DNA of 37,447 nucleotides from NCBI GenBank assembly GCA_017656425.1, contig JACDNV010000019.1:1-37447 (forward strand), in the 5' to 3' direction. This document shows positions 1 through 7,672 of the stretch, piece by piece. The notes under the pieces were generated by a model. It made no database searches and was not told where the DNA came from. It worked only from the letters and a program-made list of their open reading frames with translations. Origin of the DNA: Candidatus Neomarinimicrobiota bacterium. GTDB taxonomy: Bacteria > Fidelibacterota > UBA2242 > B5-G15. The position numbers and the translations under genes are program-made. Numbering within the stretch: position 1 is the first letter of the stretch; each line of letters opens with the position of its first letter.

Positions 1-257
1 CCCTATCAACCCCATTAATCTCCTTAACTGTATACCATGTGAATGAACTGTACACATGAATTTCAAGTTTTTATTGACATTCATAAAGCAAATAATTACA
101 TTACTAATGATACGTAAAAGTTTAATACGGATTATTAATACCTTAATAACATTAACTTAAGCTTTTTGTAAATTGGTGTGATTTTGTCTATTTATAGATA
201 AAATCCTAAAAAGTTGAATCTTCTGGGTCAGTTTAGATCAACACACTAAACTCAGAA

Positions 258-760
258 CCACAGTCTCACTAACGAGAAGCTTATGTAGACTGAATCAAAA
301 GATTCGTTTCTTTCCTAAACAAACGGTACTACCGTGAGATTGAGGAGACCGAGGTGAAAGATTTCTGAGACATTTGGCTGTCCATCAAAACATGGCTGAC
401 TATACCCAGAATCAGACTCTGTGTGCCATTGTATTCATGTGCTTGAATCTACTCAAACAGGAATTGGGCGAGCTCGGAGAAGAACTGGTTTGCGACAAGA
501 AGCCTGAGCGAGTACCCGTGGTGTACACACCGGATTAGACCAAAGCTGTGTTGAGTAACCTATCGTGTACAAGCTGGATTATGGAGATGTTACTGTTTGG
601 TTTCATATTGCGATTAATGGAGTATCTACGGTATGCTAATCAAAAGTGTAAATTGCAGTATGTATTTCCGGTTTTAAAAATTTATACCGATCCACACACC
701 GACATATGATAAAGGCACCACCTAAAAGGAAATAATGTGCTAGATTACCATCGTGAAAAG
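258..760 (+). pseudogene. Decayed integron integrase (tyrosine recombinase, intI-like)
   Basis: Pieced across frames, the plus strand encodes a recognisable IntI core-binding domain: YVD-stop-IKRFVSFLNKRYYREIEE (282-344), then after a one-base shift near 365 RHLAVHQNMADYTQNQTL and VCDKKPERVPVVYTPD, an in-frame TAG at 536, then TKAVLSNLSCTSWIMEMLLF and the catalytic-arginine box LRLMEYLR. IntI proteins read WIKRFILFHNKRHP, ASTQNQAL, PKRLPVVLTPEEV and GLRLMECLRLR at these places. The stretch between LRLME and the later LQYVFP and RHHL motifs is missing (roughly 60-70 residues), and the final catalytic His/Arg/Tyr segment is gone. The Trp-to-stop at 291, the frameshift, nonsense codons and deletion make it dead. 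It shows that an integron platform once sat here, which supports reading the palindromic sites further along as attC. Recognition is by motif order, not by a search. Confidence 0.8.
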
Positions 761-761
761 T

Positions 762-878
762 GTCTAACATTATATGCTGAAAAGTTCCTAATATTTCTAA
801 CGGTGTCCAATACTGAAAACTTGTTCTTAATATTGGATAATTTTTTGCTTTATGAGTTTATATAGTATTATGTTAGGT
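762..878 (+). other. attC-like recombination site
   Basis: GTCTAAC (762-768, matches RYYYAAC) and GTTAGGT (872-878, matches GTTRRRY) bound a 117-bp imperfect palindrome: the outer arms CTAACAT/ATGTTAG pair exactly and an inner CCAATA/TATTGG pair closes the centre. It lies directly after the integrase remnant. The gene starting at 913 follows with its ribosome binding site, as a cassette gene does after an attC or attI core. Confidence 0.6.
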
Positions 879-912
879 GAAGAAAATCAAACCAAAGTAA
901 GGAGATAAAAAT

Positions 913-1197
913 ATGTCTAAAGAAGCTGAAATTAGCATGATGCTGTATACTGGATTACATAAGCATGAGGAGAACAAACTGAAGAAAATCGAGACTAATG
1001 TTGTAAAAATCATGCTTGAAAAGGGAGACAATAGACGCCCTATATGGACGAACACGTATATCATGAATAGTTGCTTATTGCAACTTGTCATTCCGGGAAC
1101 CTCCCAACCAAAGACACTTTTTGAGTTGCCGGAAGAACAATTTACCAACCTTTTCGAAAGCGATATTGTGCTGCAAATTAAGAATAAAATGGGTTAA
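913..1197 (+). CDS. Small protein of unknown function (94 aa)
   Basis: An AAGGAG ribosome binding site at about 898-903 precedes this ATG, so the start is well supported. The product is short, soluble and mixed in charge, with no signal peptide or membrane span. I do not recognise a family. It sits 34 bp after the GTTAGGT end of an attC-like site and 23 bp ahead of the next gene, so the two probably form one two-gene cassette. An antisense frame of similar length (873-1148) looks like a shadow: it is rich in Phe and Ser and has no comparable ribosome binding site. Confidence 0.6.
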   Translation: MSKEAEISMMLYTGLHKHEENKLKKIETNVVKIMLEKGDNRRPIWTNTYIMNSCLLQLVIPGTSQPKTLFELPEEQFTNLFESDIVLQIKNKMG

Positions 1198-1220
1198 AAA
1201 GAAGAGAAGGATTAGCAACA

Positions 1221-1727
1221 ATGAGGTGGAGTGTTAAATGGATAAAAAGTCTCTTTAAAAGGAGGCAGAAAACAAGAAAAAATGATGTCATGATGTTTAA
1301 TATGCAGAATAATTGGGAGGGTTTAGAAGACCTCGCTGAAGGTGACAAGTTCGTTGAAAAATTTGTAGAAAAAGAAAGAAAAAAGAAAAAAGCCGGATCT
1401 ATTAACGGAAAATATTATACTGAATACATAGACTTAGTTCGAAAGCTTAAACGTGAGAAAAAACATCAGGAAGCCATTGATCTTCTTTTAAGGTTAATTG
1501 ACGCAGTAGAACGTGAGGCCAAACTGGATAAATCTTATGGCGGGGATGGGTTTTGTGCTCCTTGGTATTATGAACAATTGGCTATCATTTATCGTAAAGA
1601 AAAGCGATATAGTGAAGAAGTAGCAATACTTGAACGACTTCAAAAACAAAACAATTATCTACACGAAATTGCAAAGAAACGATTAAAAAAAGCAAAAGCA
1701 CTTCAGAACAAAGAAAAAGCACACTAA
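1221..1727 (+). CDS. TPR-like helical protein (168 aa)
   Basis: The N-terminus is strongly basic (KWIKSLFKRRQKTRKN). From about residue 70 the protein has helix pairs of tetratricopeptide type: YTEYIDLVRKLKREKKHQEA followed by IDLLLRLIDAVE, then WYYEQLAIIYRKEKRYSEE followed by VAILERLQK. It ends in a lysine-rich helix. Two to three TPR-like units suggest a protein-protein adaptor; the partner is unknown. It is probably co-transcribed with the preceding 94-aa gene (23-bp gap). An attC-like palindrome follows the stop. The family is not identified beyond TPR-like. Confidence 0.65.
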   Translation: MRWSVKWIKSLFKRRQKTRKNDVMMFNMQNNWEGLEDLAEGDKFVEKFVEKERKKKKAGSINGKYYTEYIDLVRKLKREKKHQEAIDLLLRLIDAVEREAKLDKSYGGDGFCAPWYYEQLAIIYRKEKRYSEEVAILERLQKQNNYLHEIAKKRLKKAKALQNKEKAH

Positions 1728-1758
1728 ACGCGAGAGAGCAGTACGGTATTCCTCATAG

Positions 1759-1837
1759 ACGTAACATACTATAATTTCCAGTGCTCCAAGAAGATGGGGC
1801 ACCTTTTAGACATGGTAAAAAATGTATAGTAAATCTA
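1759..1837 (+). other. Possible degenerate attC site
   Basis: ACGTAAC (1759-1765) is one mismatch from RYYYAAC. TACTATA (1767-1773) pairs exactly with TATAGTA (1825-1831), and an inner GTGC/GCAC pair lies at 1781-1784 and 1799-1802. The right core is poor. The position, just after the two-gene module 913-1727, fits the attC of that cassette. Confidence 0.35.
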
Positions 1838-1929
1838 ACCAAGCAAATATAGCCGACACAAAAACCGTGCAGCTGATTAGGGCATTAGGTCAATATTAAT
1901 AAGTTCTTGCATAAGTTATCGGTGGTATT

Positions 1930-2565
1930 ATGGATATATTAGCAGTAGTTAGTGTTCTTATAGGAATTGTAACAGGTTTATTAGTGCTCGCAGAAAAAAT
2001 TTTGGGGATATTTTCAAGAATCAAACATTATAAAAAGATGTTTGATAAATACTATAATAATTGGAAAGAGAGTGGACACGAATTTCTCCCATCACATAAT
2101 GAATTTAGAAAAGTACTTAAGTACATTGAAAAGTCACGGTTAACCAAAGATGAATTGGCATTTTCTCTTCTTTGCGCCTTGCAATATGGTGATAAGTCTT
2201 TGAATTATCTTATAGAGAGAAATATGAATAATAAAAAAGCTATTGCTTATACAATTGAATTCTTAAGTGGTAAAGGTATTCGAGTTAAATGGAGAGCTGA
2301 ATATGCTTTGTCAAAATTTCCTCAAAGCAATGTAAAAAGTTATATTGAACAAATAAAAGAATGTAGACTTATTACTGATGAAATTAAAGAATCCTTTCAA
2401 CGAATACTTACACAATCTGTTGAGGAGTATCTTATAAATTTATCTAAAAGCACTGACCAGAGAATGAAAGATTATTCAAGTCAAGTTATTGGACAAATAC
2501 AAGCAGGCATTGTATCAGCAAAGTTAAAGAAAATAATACAAAAAAATAGGTTCATTAGTATTTAG
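1930..2565 (+). CDS. Membrane-anchored helical protein of unknown function (211 aa)
   Basis: Residues 3-25 (LAVVSVLIGIVTGLLVLAEK region) form one hydrophobic segment that would anchor the protein in the inner membrane. The rest is an all-helical, lysine-rich cytoplasmic part with HEAT-like helix pairs (for example KKAIAYTIEFLSGKG and RWRAEYALSKF-type helices around residues 105-140). I do not recognise the family. The ribosome binding site is weak (GGTGG at 1920-1924). The gene lies between the degenerate attC region and the ISL3-family element, whose left end begins within a few bases of its stop codon. Its own 3' context has therefore been overwritten by the IS. Confidence 0.6.
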   Translation: MDILAVVSVLIGIVTGLLVLAEKILGIFSRIKHYKKMFDKYYNNWKESGHEFLPSHNEFRKVLKYIEKSRLTKDELAFSLLCALQYGDKSLNYLIERNMNNKKAIAYTIEFLSGKGIRVKWRAEYALSKFPQSNVKSYIEQIKECRLITDEIKESFQRILTQSVEEYLINLSKSTDQRMKDYSSQVIGQIQAGIVSAKLKKIIQKNRFISI

Positions 2566-2613
2566 TGTGGAGCCATTTTTATAAGTTATTGAAAAATAAA
2601 GAGATAGAGAAAT

Positions 2614-2644
2614 TTGACAGTTATAGGTAAAAAAGTGTTATAAT
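2614..2644 (+). promoter_or_regulatory. Sigma-70-like promoter of the ISL3 transposase
   Basis: A consensus TTGACA (2614-2619) and TATAAT (2639-2644) are separated by 19 bp, slightly longer than ideal, 24 bp upstream of the transposase ATG. Confidence 0.5.
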
Positions 2645-2850
2645 TTAGGGAAAAACTGTGAGGCAAAATGGACTTAAATACACTGACGAAATTATTGAAT
2701 ATCCCTGGGTATAAAGTAGTAGAAATTATTTCAATAACAGAGGATGAGATGCATTTACGATTGGAAGCATATAAAAGGAAAGAAGCAGTATGTTCAGGAT
2801 GTGGGGAAGTCCATAAGACAGGATATCATGGAGAGACAGAAGTTATAGTA

Positions 2851-2871
2851 TCCGAAGGATCTCTTTTGAGA
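2851..2871 (+). repeat. Micro-hairpin element, type B (21 bp), copy 1
   Basis: The sequence is TCCGAAGGATC followed by TCTTTTGAGA, with a TCTC/GAGA stem around a TTTT loop. It adds seven codons in frame to the ISL3 transposase just before the DLPI motif. Exact removal gives EVIV-EDLPI. Confidence 0.8.
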
Positions 2872-3475
2872 GAAGATTTACCTATAAGTGAAAGAAGGGT
2901 TTACTTACATGTGAAAAAGCGAAGATATAGATGTCCGAAAGATGGGAAGATCTATGTAGAAAAAATTTCGTGGTTAAAGAAGAGGATACGGGTAACATAC
3001 AGATTTGCCAGACAAGTAAACAGATTAACAGGGATAACAACGAATCAAGAAGCAGGATGGTATTTAGGATTAGATGATGAAGTAGTATACAGGATAGATA
3101 AAGAGATATTAGAGGAGCAAGCGAAGGAAAAACTCAACCCACCCCCATCAGCAATTCATATTAGCGTAGATGAGGTTTCTTATCGTAAATATCACAGATA
3201 TTTAACAAATGTAATAGATACAGATAAAAGAGTTGTAATTTGGAATGCAAAAGGGAGAAAGTCAGAAGTATTAAACAGATATTATGAAGGAATAGGGGAA
3301 AGAGATTGTAAAAAGATAAAGTCAGTAGCATTAGATGGAGCAAGACATTATATAAGTTCAACAAATAAGTATGCAGTAAATGCATTAATTGTTTATGATA
3401 AATTTCATGTTATTCAGAATTTAAACAGGGCAGTAGATAGAGTAAGGAAGGATGAATTGCAGAAAGCAAGGAAAG

Positions 3476-3496
3476 TCCGAAGGATCTCTTTTGAGA
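3476..3496 (+). repeat. Micro-hairpin element, type B (21 bp), copy 2
   Basis: Identical to the copy at 2851 over all 21 bp, but placed in a different codon phase, so it encodes different residues (VRRISFE). Exact removal gives ARK-EGNEELVELV, the expected ISL3 helix. Identity of DNA but not of reading frame argues against selection on an encoded peptide. Confidence 0.8.
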
Positions 3497-3614
3497 AAGG
3501 AAATGAAGAATTGGTAGAATTGGTAAATTGCAGGCAAAGATTTATTTTACTTAAGAACAAAAAGAATCTTACAGAAAATCAAGCAGAACATCTAAAAAAA
3601 CTTTGTGAAATAAA

Positions 3615-3634
3615 TTCGAAGAATCACTTTGGGA
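3615..3634 (+). repeat. Micro-hairpin element, type A (20 bp), diverged copy
   Basis: Two substitutions relative to TTCGAAGAATCCCTTCGGGA. Its 20 bp shift the transposase frame. Exact removal restores CEIN-RFIYDAMLLKE. Confidence 0.75.
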
Positions 3635-3677
3635 CAGGTTTATTTATGATGCAATGTTATTAAAAGAAAGTTTCTTA

Positions 3678-3697
3678 TTCGAAGAATCCCTTCGGGA
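3678..3697 (+). repeat. Micro-hairpin element, type A (20 bp)
   Basis: A perfect TTCGAAGAATCCCTTCGGGA. It shifts the frame. Exact removal restores KESFL-EVYSSNDIKQ. Confidence 0.8.
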
Positions 3698-4032
3698 GAA
3701 GTTTATTCTTCTAATGATATAAAACAAGCAGAAAAATGTTTGAATAAATGGATTAAACAAGCTCGGTCAAGTTGTTTAAAACCGTTTGTAGAATTATCTT
3801 ATAAATTTAAAGAAAAAATGCAATATATTCTGAACTGGTTTCACAAGAAAATTAGTTCTGCAATTTCAGAAGGATTCAATAATAAAATAAAAAGATTGAA
3901 AAGAATGGCTTATGGATACAAAGACATTAATTATTTCAGGTTAAAAATTCATCAGCATTGTGGACTTTTAAATCCAAGGTTAAATACTTAAAATGCAACT
4001 TAAATACGAAAGACCCAAAAAATAATGAAGAA

Positions 4033-4070
4033 TAGTTAGCAATTCAATAGATGTTATGAATTGTTAACTA
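4033..4070. terminator. Strong stem-loop between IS and pheA
   Basis: TAGTTAGCAATTCA (4033-4046) pairs with TGAATTGTTAACTA (4057-4070): 14 bp with one G-T pair and a 10-nt loop. No clear T-run follows on either strand, so its role as terminator of the convergent IS and pheA transcripts is inferred. Between it and pheA (4071-4255) I see no gene, only a minus-strand open fragment without a start. Confidence 0.4.
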
Positions 4071-4255
4071 ACAGTCGCATGTAGCAGACTAACCTTGGCA
4101 TCACGGTCCTTGCAGATTAAGGCCATCGTCGCCTTGTCCGCAGCTGATGCGAAGAATTTTAAGTTTATGGGCAACATCTCAACAATAGTACTTTTAAATG
4201 CTAAGACTTCAATTAATCAAATAATCTTCACAGGTAAACTTTTGTAAAATTTTTA

Positions 4256-5308
4256 TTATGCAGATATTTCTTTATAACATCCCATAAATTTTAAATTACG
4301 AGTCATTTCTTTAACCTTTTCAAGGCAGCTTTTGACATTTTCATCCTCATCAGAACCAATAAAGTCAAGGAAAAATGCATAACTGCCAGGTGATTCCGGG
4401 ACTGATTCAATTCTAGTCAGATTTATATTTGCTTTTGCAAACACCTCTAAGACTTTGAAAAGCGTGCCTGCCTTGTGGGCAGTTGAGAATATGATTGAGC
4501 ATTTATCTCCTTTTTCTTTTGCTTTTTGCTTTGACAGTAGCAGAAATCTCGTGTAGTTATTTTCAATGTCAGCAATGTTTTCCTTTATTATTTCCAGATT
4601 GTATAGTTCGGCGGCAAGCTTGCTCGCTATAGCTGTAGCTGTCTTTAAATTTTCTTCTCTTATCATCTTTGCCGCGCCTGCTGTGTCATAATACGACAAT
4701 GGATTCAATTTATTCCTTTCTATAAATCCCTTACACTGTGTCAGAGCCTGAGGGTGAGAATATACATCTCTTAGCTCGCGGTGATCTATCCCAGGTATTG
4801 CAAGTAAACAGTGCTCAATTTTTAAATTTACAGCACCAACAACATTCAAATTAGTCTTTAATAATAGGTCATTTACCTCTCCAATAACACCTCCAAGTGT
4901 ATTTTCAACGGGAACTATCCCATAGTCATAATATCCTTTTTCAACTCCTTCAAAAATTTCTCGGAATTCAACACATGGTACAGTCACACATTCCTTTAAC
5001 CACTTTCTTGCGGCTACATCACTATAGGCACCATGCTCCCCCTGAAAAGCTATTATTTTATAATCATGCATTTGAAGTCTTTTACTCTCTTTAAAAATTT
5101 CAAGAAATATCTGTTTGTAAACCTCTGTTTCTATAAGAGATTCTTTGTAAGAACTTATTCTTTCTAGTATCTCATTTTCCCTATCTTTATCTTCAATCTC
5201 CTGTTTAAACTTCTTTGCAAGGATACTATAGATCATCCTATCATTAAGTTGTTTCAAGATTTTAGAATCAATTATATCAATTTTTTCCCTAATTTTTTTT
5301 AGGTTCAT
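4256..5308 (-). CDS. pheA: Bifunctional chorismate mutase / prephenate dehydratase
   Basis: Converts chorismate to prephenate and then to phenylpyruvate, the committed steps of phenylalanine synthesis, in the cytoplasm. Residues 1-80 are an AroQ-type helical mutase domain (LKKIREKIDIIDSKILKQLN, then R and K of the active site in the second helix). Residues 84-270 are the prephenate dehydratase domain, starting IIAFQGEHGAYSDVAA, with VPVENTLGG, SHPQALTQC and the catalytic-loop NNYTRFLLL. Residues 278-350 are an ACT regulatory domain for phenylalanine feedback; its usual ESRP reads ESVPES and GALF reads GTLF. The 350-residue length is normal for P-proteins. The start has a GAGGGAG site. It lies between the IS and the cassette series and has no attC of its own, so it is probably a chromosomal flank. 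Confidence 0.93.
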   Translation of the reverse strand: MNLKKIREKIDIIDSKILKQLNDRMIYSILAKKFKQEIEDKDRENEILERISSYKESLIETEVYKQIFLEIFKESKRLQMHDYKIIAFQGEHGAYSDVAARKWLKECVTVPCVEFREIFEGVEKGYYDYGIVPVENTLGGVIGEVNDLLLKTNLNVVGAVNLKIEHCLLAIPGIDHRELRDVYSHPQALTQCKGFIERNKLNPLSYYDTAGAAKMIREENLKTATAIASKLAAELYNLEIIKENIADIENNYTRFLLLSKQKAKEKGDKCSIIFSTAHKAGTLFKVLEVFAKANINLTRIESVPESPGSYAFFLDFIGSDEDENVKSCLEKVKEMTRNLKFMGCYKEISA

Positions 5309-5467
5309 TACTACTCCCTCACTTTAAATCAACACTAATATAATAACAATTTTTCAATCTTGTAAAGAAGATAGCTATAGAAAAAATAAATTTATCATTT
5401 TATAATGTTTTTTGATATTTTTTTAAACATGATATTACCTTTCCTATTTTCTTACCTCTTTATTTTT

Positions 5468-5545
5468 GTCTAACGTTTTGGGAATAAAAGAAGTTGCCGA
5501 GGGCATTTTTGGTAATCTTTAATTTCCATTTTATCCTGTGTAGGC
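5468..5545 (-). other. attC-like site
   Basis: On the minus (cassette coding) strand it ends in GTTAGAC, a perfect GTTRRRY. Inverted arms GGATAAAAT and TTTTATTCC flank a variable centre, and the far core GCCTACA is degenerate. It lies just downstream of the truncated lipoprotein copy. Confidence 0.6.
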
Positions 5546-5570
5546 GGCGTTTTTATTCTTCCTTATGATA

Positions 5571-5957
5571 CTAAAAATCGTGTTTTTTATCCTCGGAAAA
5601 ATATAGCGGGTATTCCCCTTCAGAAATATCCAGGAATAATATAGATTTAGCAGGTCCCAGAGCAGTAAGACACATTTCAGGAACATATATACCTAAAATG
5701 TTAATAGAAATCTTATTGCCCTGTATTGTTGTCTCGGATATTATTGACCAGTTAAAACAGGGATATATTTTCTCAGTGGCCATTGATAGCATTATACCTG
5801 GTTCACTAATGGATTCAAAATTTCGATACCCTTCTTGAATATTGAATATGATATTACCCTCTATCGGTTCCAGGTTTTCATAATCGGAGTTGTCACAACT
5901 TAGAAAAATGAATATAAGCGTGGCAATTATGAAAAGTGATAATGTTTTTATTTTAGG
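5571..5957 (-). pseudogene. Truncated duplicate of the lipoprotein gene at 15576-16391
   Basis: The frame carries the same signal peptide with lipobox (FIFLSC) and the first ~150 residues of the complete copy near 16 kb. The start codon is ATA instead of ATG, and after the GEYPLYFS motif the frame ends in EDKKHDF-stop where the full protein continues for about 140 residues. The shared 364 bp are identical in DNA, so the duplication is recent. A shorter reading frame from an internal Met (5571-5792) is available but has no ribosome binding site. Probably non-functional. Confidence 0.75.
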
Positions 5958-5958
5958 T
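5595..5958 (-). repeat. 364-bp exact direct repeat, copy 1
   Basis: Base-for-base identical to 16017-16380. Similarity continues weakly up to about 6012 (and 16434) in the leader. It lies in the same orientation 10.4 kb from the second copy. Confidence 0.9.
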
Positions 5959-5995
5959 AAAGTAATTATATTCTTTCCATATAATATGTGATTTT

Positions 5996-6091
5996 GCCTA
6001 ATGGTTTGTGTAAATATAGAGTTAGGCTTTGCCGAATTTGAGCGGAGCGAGTAGTAGTCGTATGTACATTTTTACGTAATTGTAGTTGATC
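5996..6091 (-). other. attC-like site, degenerate
   Basis: On the coding strand: GATCAAC (one mismatch to RYYYAAC), arms GTAAAAATGTA and its partner TATATTTAC, the common centre GCTCCGCTCAAATTCGGCAAAGCC, and an ATTAGGC core (one mismatch). It lies between the stop of the SEFIR gene and the truncated lipoprotein copy. Confidence 0.5.
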
Positions 6092-6127
6092 ATTTATGCA
6101 TACCATTTATCTATATTTCCCATTTTA

Positions 6128-7552
6128 TTATGGTATTGTTGCCAATCTTTCAATGTTTGATAATAGAGATGGATTAAAGCTTTCAAATTGCCATGTCGGC
6201 AATTGTCTTCTGCATTGATTATATTCTTCTAGAAGTAGTTTAAGGTCATTGGGATCATCTATATCAAATAAACATTTTATCTTTTCAAAATATCGTTTAG
6301 ATTCAGCTCTTACAAAAATTTCAAATGAACCTTGGAAATTAACGAGATATAGTAGAGTTTCTGGCCACCATCTTTCACCATGAAGTCCCGCTCTAATAAA
6401 AAGAACAAAATCTGCTTGCGTTAAGTATTTAAAGGCTATTCCTGTTGTTTGGCTCCTTTCCTTAAGTAAATCGGCTCTCAAGGATAAACGGCGGAGATTT
6501 AACCTCTTTTTCCTGTATTCTAAGGATGCCATATACTGCCTAAAAATAGTAAATGACACCATAACATCACGTCCATAATCAGAGTTACCCGGCACATAGT
6601 ATCTTTGACTTAAAAGCATTGCTGCTTGTTGAAATCGTTCTAATTTGATGAGAATTGCTACCGCATATAAAAATAGTTCATGAATAATGAATTTGAAATT
6701 ATCAAAATCCCACTCCCTCCAACTATTTACACCTTCTGGTCTGAACATATACGGGATTAAAGATTCAAAAAATCTATGGAGACGTTCAATAAACTCCTCT
6801 CTTAAATCATATCTTGCTATGGTTAATAAAAATTTAATAAACTCGTTTCTATAAGGTAGAAATGCTTCAATATTTTTTATAACAGCTTCATCAAATTCGC
6901 CTTCATAATCTTTAATCCTAAATTTTTCTAAATTCTTGGTAAAGGTTTCAAGATATTCATCTAAGGCCCCATAGGAATACGATCTCCCATCTTTAATTGC
7001 ATCAATTGCTCTTTTAAAACTAACCGTAGTTCCTAAAGATAATTGCTCGCCTTCAGATAAAAAAGAAGGAGGATTCCCTAATTCAGGTTTTTTATATAGA
7101 GGTTTATCGTAAATCCATCTTAGTAATCTCTCAAAATTCTCTGCATAGCTATCAGGCTCACTTAAATCAATATAAATTCTAGATTTATAATATGTTGGCA
7201 AATAAGGCTTCCCATTTTCATCCTTTTCAGCAATCACCACAACGAACTTATTCTGTTCAACTTTATCATATATTTCCTTTGAAATTATTTGTGTTTCAGT
7301 CCCTACCCCTCCTTTTCTGCTATCTGCTTTTTGAGCGTAAACACGATCAGATACAATGATAACCTTTTTTATTTCTGGATCGGTTACCATTTTTTCCATA
7401 AAGGCTATCGCATCATGTCCTTCCTTTAAGTCCCATTTATCTAAAATTACATCTACACCGGCTTGTCTTAATTCCTTCGCGAGATTAATAACCCATTGTT
7501 CATGCTGATGGCTACTCCAACTATATGAGATGAATACTTTGGGATTTTTCAT
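6128..7552 (-). CDS. SEFIR/TIR-domain protein with helical C-terminal half
   Basis: Residues 1-165 are a SEFIR-type TIR-fold domain: KVFISYSWSSHQHEQWV, then LAKELRQAGVDVILDKWDLK and EGHDAIAFMEKMV, followed by VIIVSDRVYAQKAD and an ETQIIS segment. Bacterial TIR-fold domains act as NAD-consuming or signalling effectors in anti-phage systems. SEFIR members are less well tested, so the enzymatic role is inferred. Residues 180-474 are helical with no named domain and could be the sensor. The AGGAGG site fixes the start. It forms a single-gene module with an attC-like site downstream and another (7584-7665) upstream. No dedicated partner gene is adjacent, so it may act alone. Confidence 0.8.
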   Translation of the reverse strand: MKNPKVFISYSWSSHQHEQWVINLAKELRQAGVDVILDKWDLKEGHDAIAFMEKMVTDPEIKKVIIVSDRVYAQKADSRKGGVGTETQIISKEIYDKVEQNKFVVVIAEKDENGKPYLPTYYKSRIYIDLSEPDSYAENFERLLRWIYDKPLYKKPELGNPPSFLSEGEQLSLGTTVSFKRAIDAIKDGRSYSYGALDEYLETFTKNLEKFRIKDYEGEFDEAVIKNIEAFLPYRNEFIKFLLTIARYDLREEFIERLHRFFESLIPYMFRPEGVNSWREWDFDNFKFIIHELFLYAVAILIKLERFQQAAMLLSQRYYVPGNSDYGRDVMVSFTIFRQYMASLEYRKKRLNLRRLSLRADLLKERSQTTGIAFKYLTQADFVLFIRAGLHGERWWPETLLYLVNFQGSFEIFVRAESKRYFEKIKCLFDIDDPNDLKLLLEEYNQCRRQLPTWQFESFNPSLLSNIERLATIP

Positions 7553-7583
7553 TTAAGATACCTCCTAAACTCCCAACTATTTC

Positions 7584-7665
7584 ACCTAACATCTTACGTA
7601 CATACAAAATTCGGCTTTGCCGAATTTGGGTGTAGCCATGTATAACTATATGCCCGTTGTTATCG
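7584..7665 (-). other. attC-like site
   Basis: The coding-strand end GTTAGGT (plus-strand ACCTAAC, 7584-7590) is a perfect core. The centre holds an exact hairpin AATTCGGC-TTT-GCCGAATT at about 7609-7627. The distal core CGATAAC is degenerate. It begins 8 bp after the stop of the upstream gene (7673), as in cassettes. Confidence 0.6.
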
Positions 7666-7672
7666 GAATAAC

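Larger units (their letters stand above)
2668..3991 (+). pseudogene. ISL3-family transposase interrupted by four micro-hairpin elements
   Basis: The N-terminus has the ISL3 zinc-binding pattern (CSGCGEVH, then RRYRC). DDE residues lie in ISVDEV (near 3160), ALDGARHY (near 3330) and SEGFNNKIK (near 3868). As read, the frame breaks at 3615 and 3678, giving separate frames 2668-3663 and 3740-3991. Two 21-bp elements (2851, 3476) and two 20-bp elements (3615, 3678) explain this. Deleting them exactly leaves 1242 nt, one uninterrupted frame of 413 residues plus stop, the usual ISL3 length. The joins read naturally: TEVIV-EDLPISERR, QKARK-EGNEELVEL, CEIN-RFIYDAML and KESFL-EVYSSNDI. Without removal the gene makes no full transposase; whether the elements are bypassed is unknown. 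Confidence 0.85.
2568..4015 (+). mobile_element. ISL3-family insertion sequence
   Basis: An ISL3-type transposase with upstream promoter lies between weak terminal inverted repeats: left end beginning GGAGCC near 2570 with TAAGTT, and right end AACTTAAA running to GACCC near 4015. The TAAGTT/AACTTA parts pair and the outer parts are diverged. I could not see a clear 8-bp target duplication, so the ends are approximate. Confidence 0.55.

Noticed and set aside
1-257. attI site and cassette promoter left of the integrase remnant
   Set aside because: There is a TTGACA near 76 and several TTAAC-like words, but no convincing pair of integrase core sites; I see no gene in this stretch.
4073-4216. 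Minus-strand coding fragment between pheA and the hairpin
   Set aside because: An open stretch of about 45 codons without a start and with no recognisable family; it may be a gene remnant but cannot be named.
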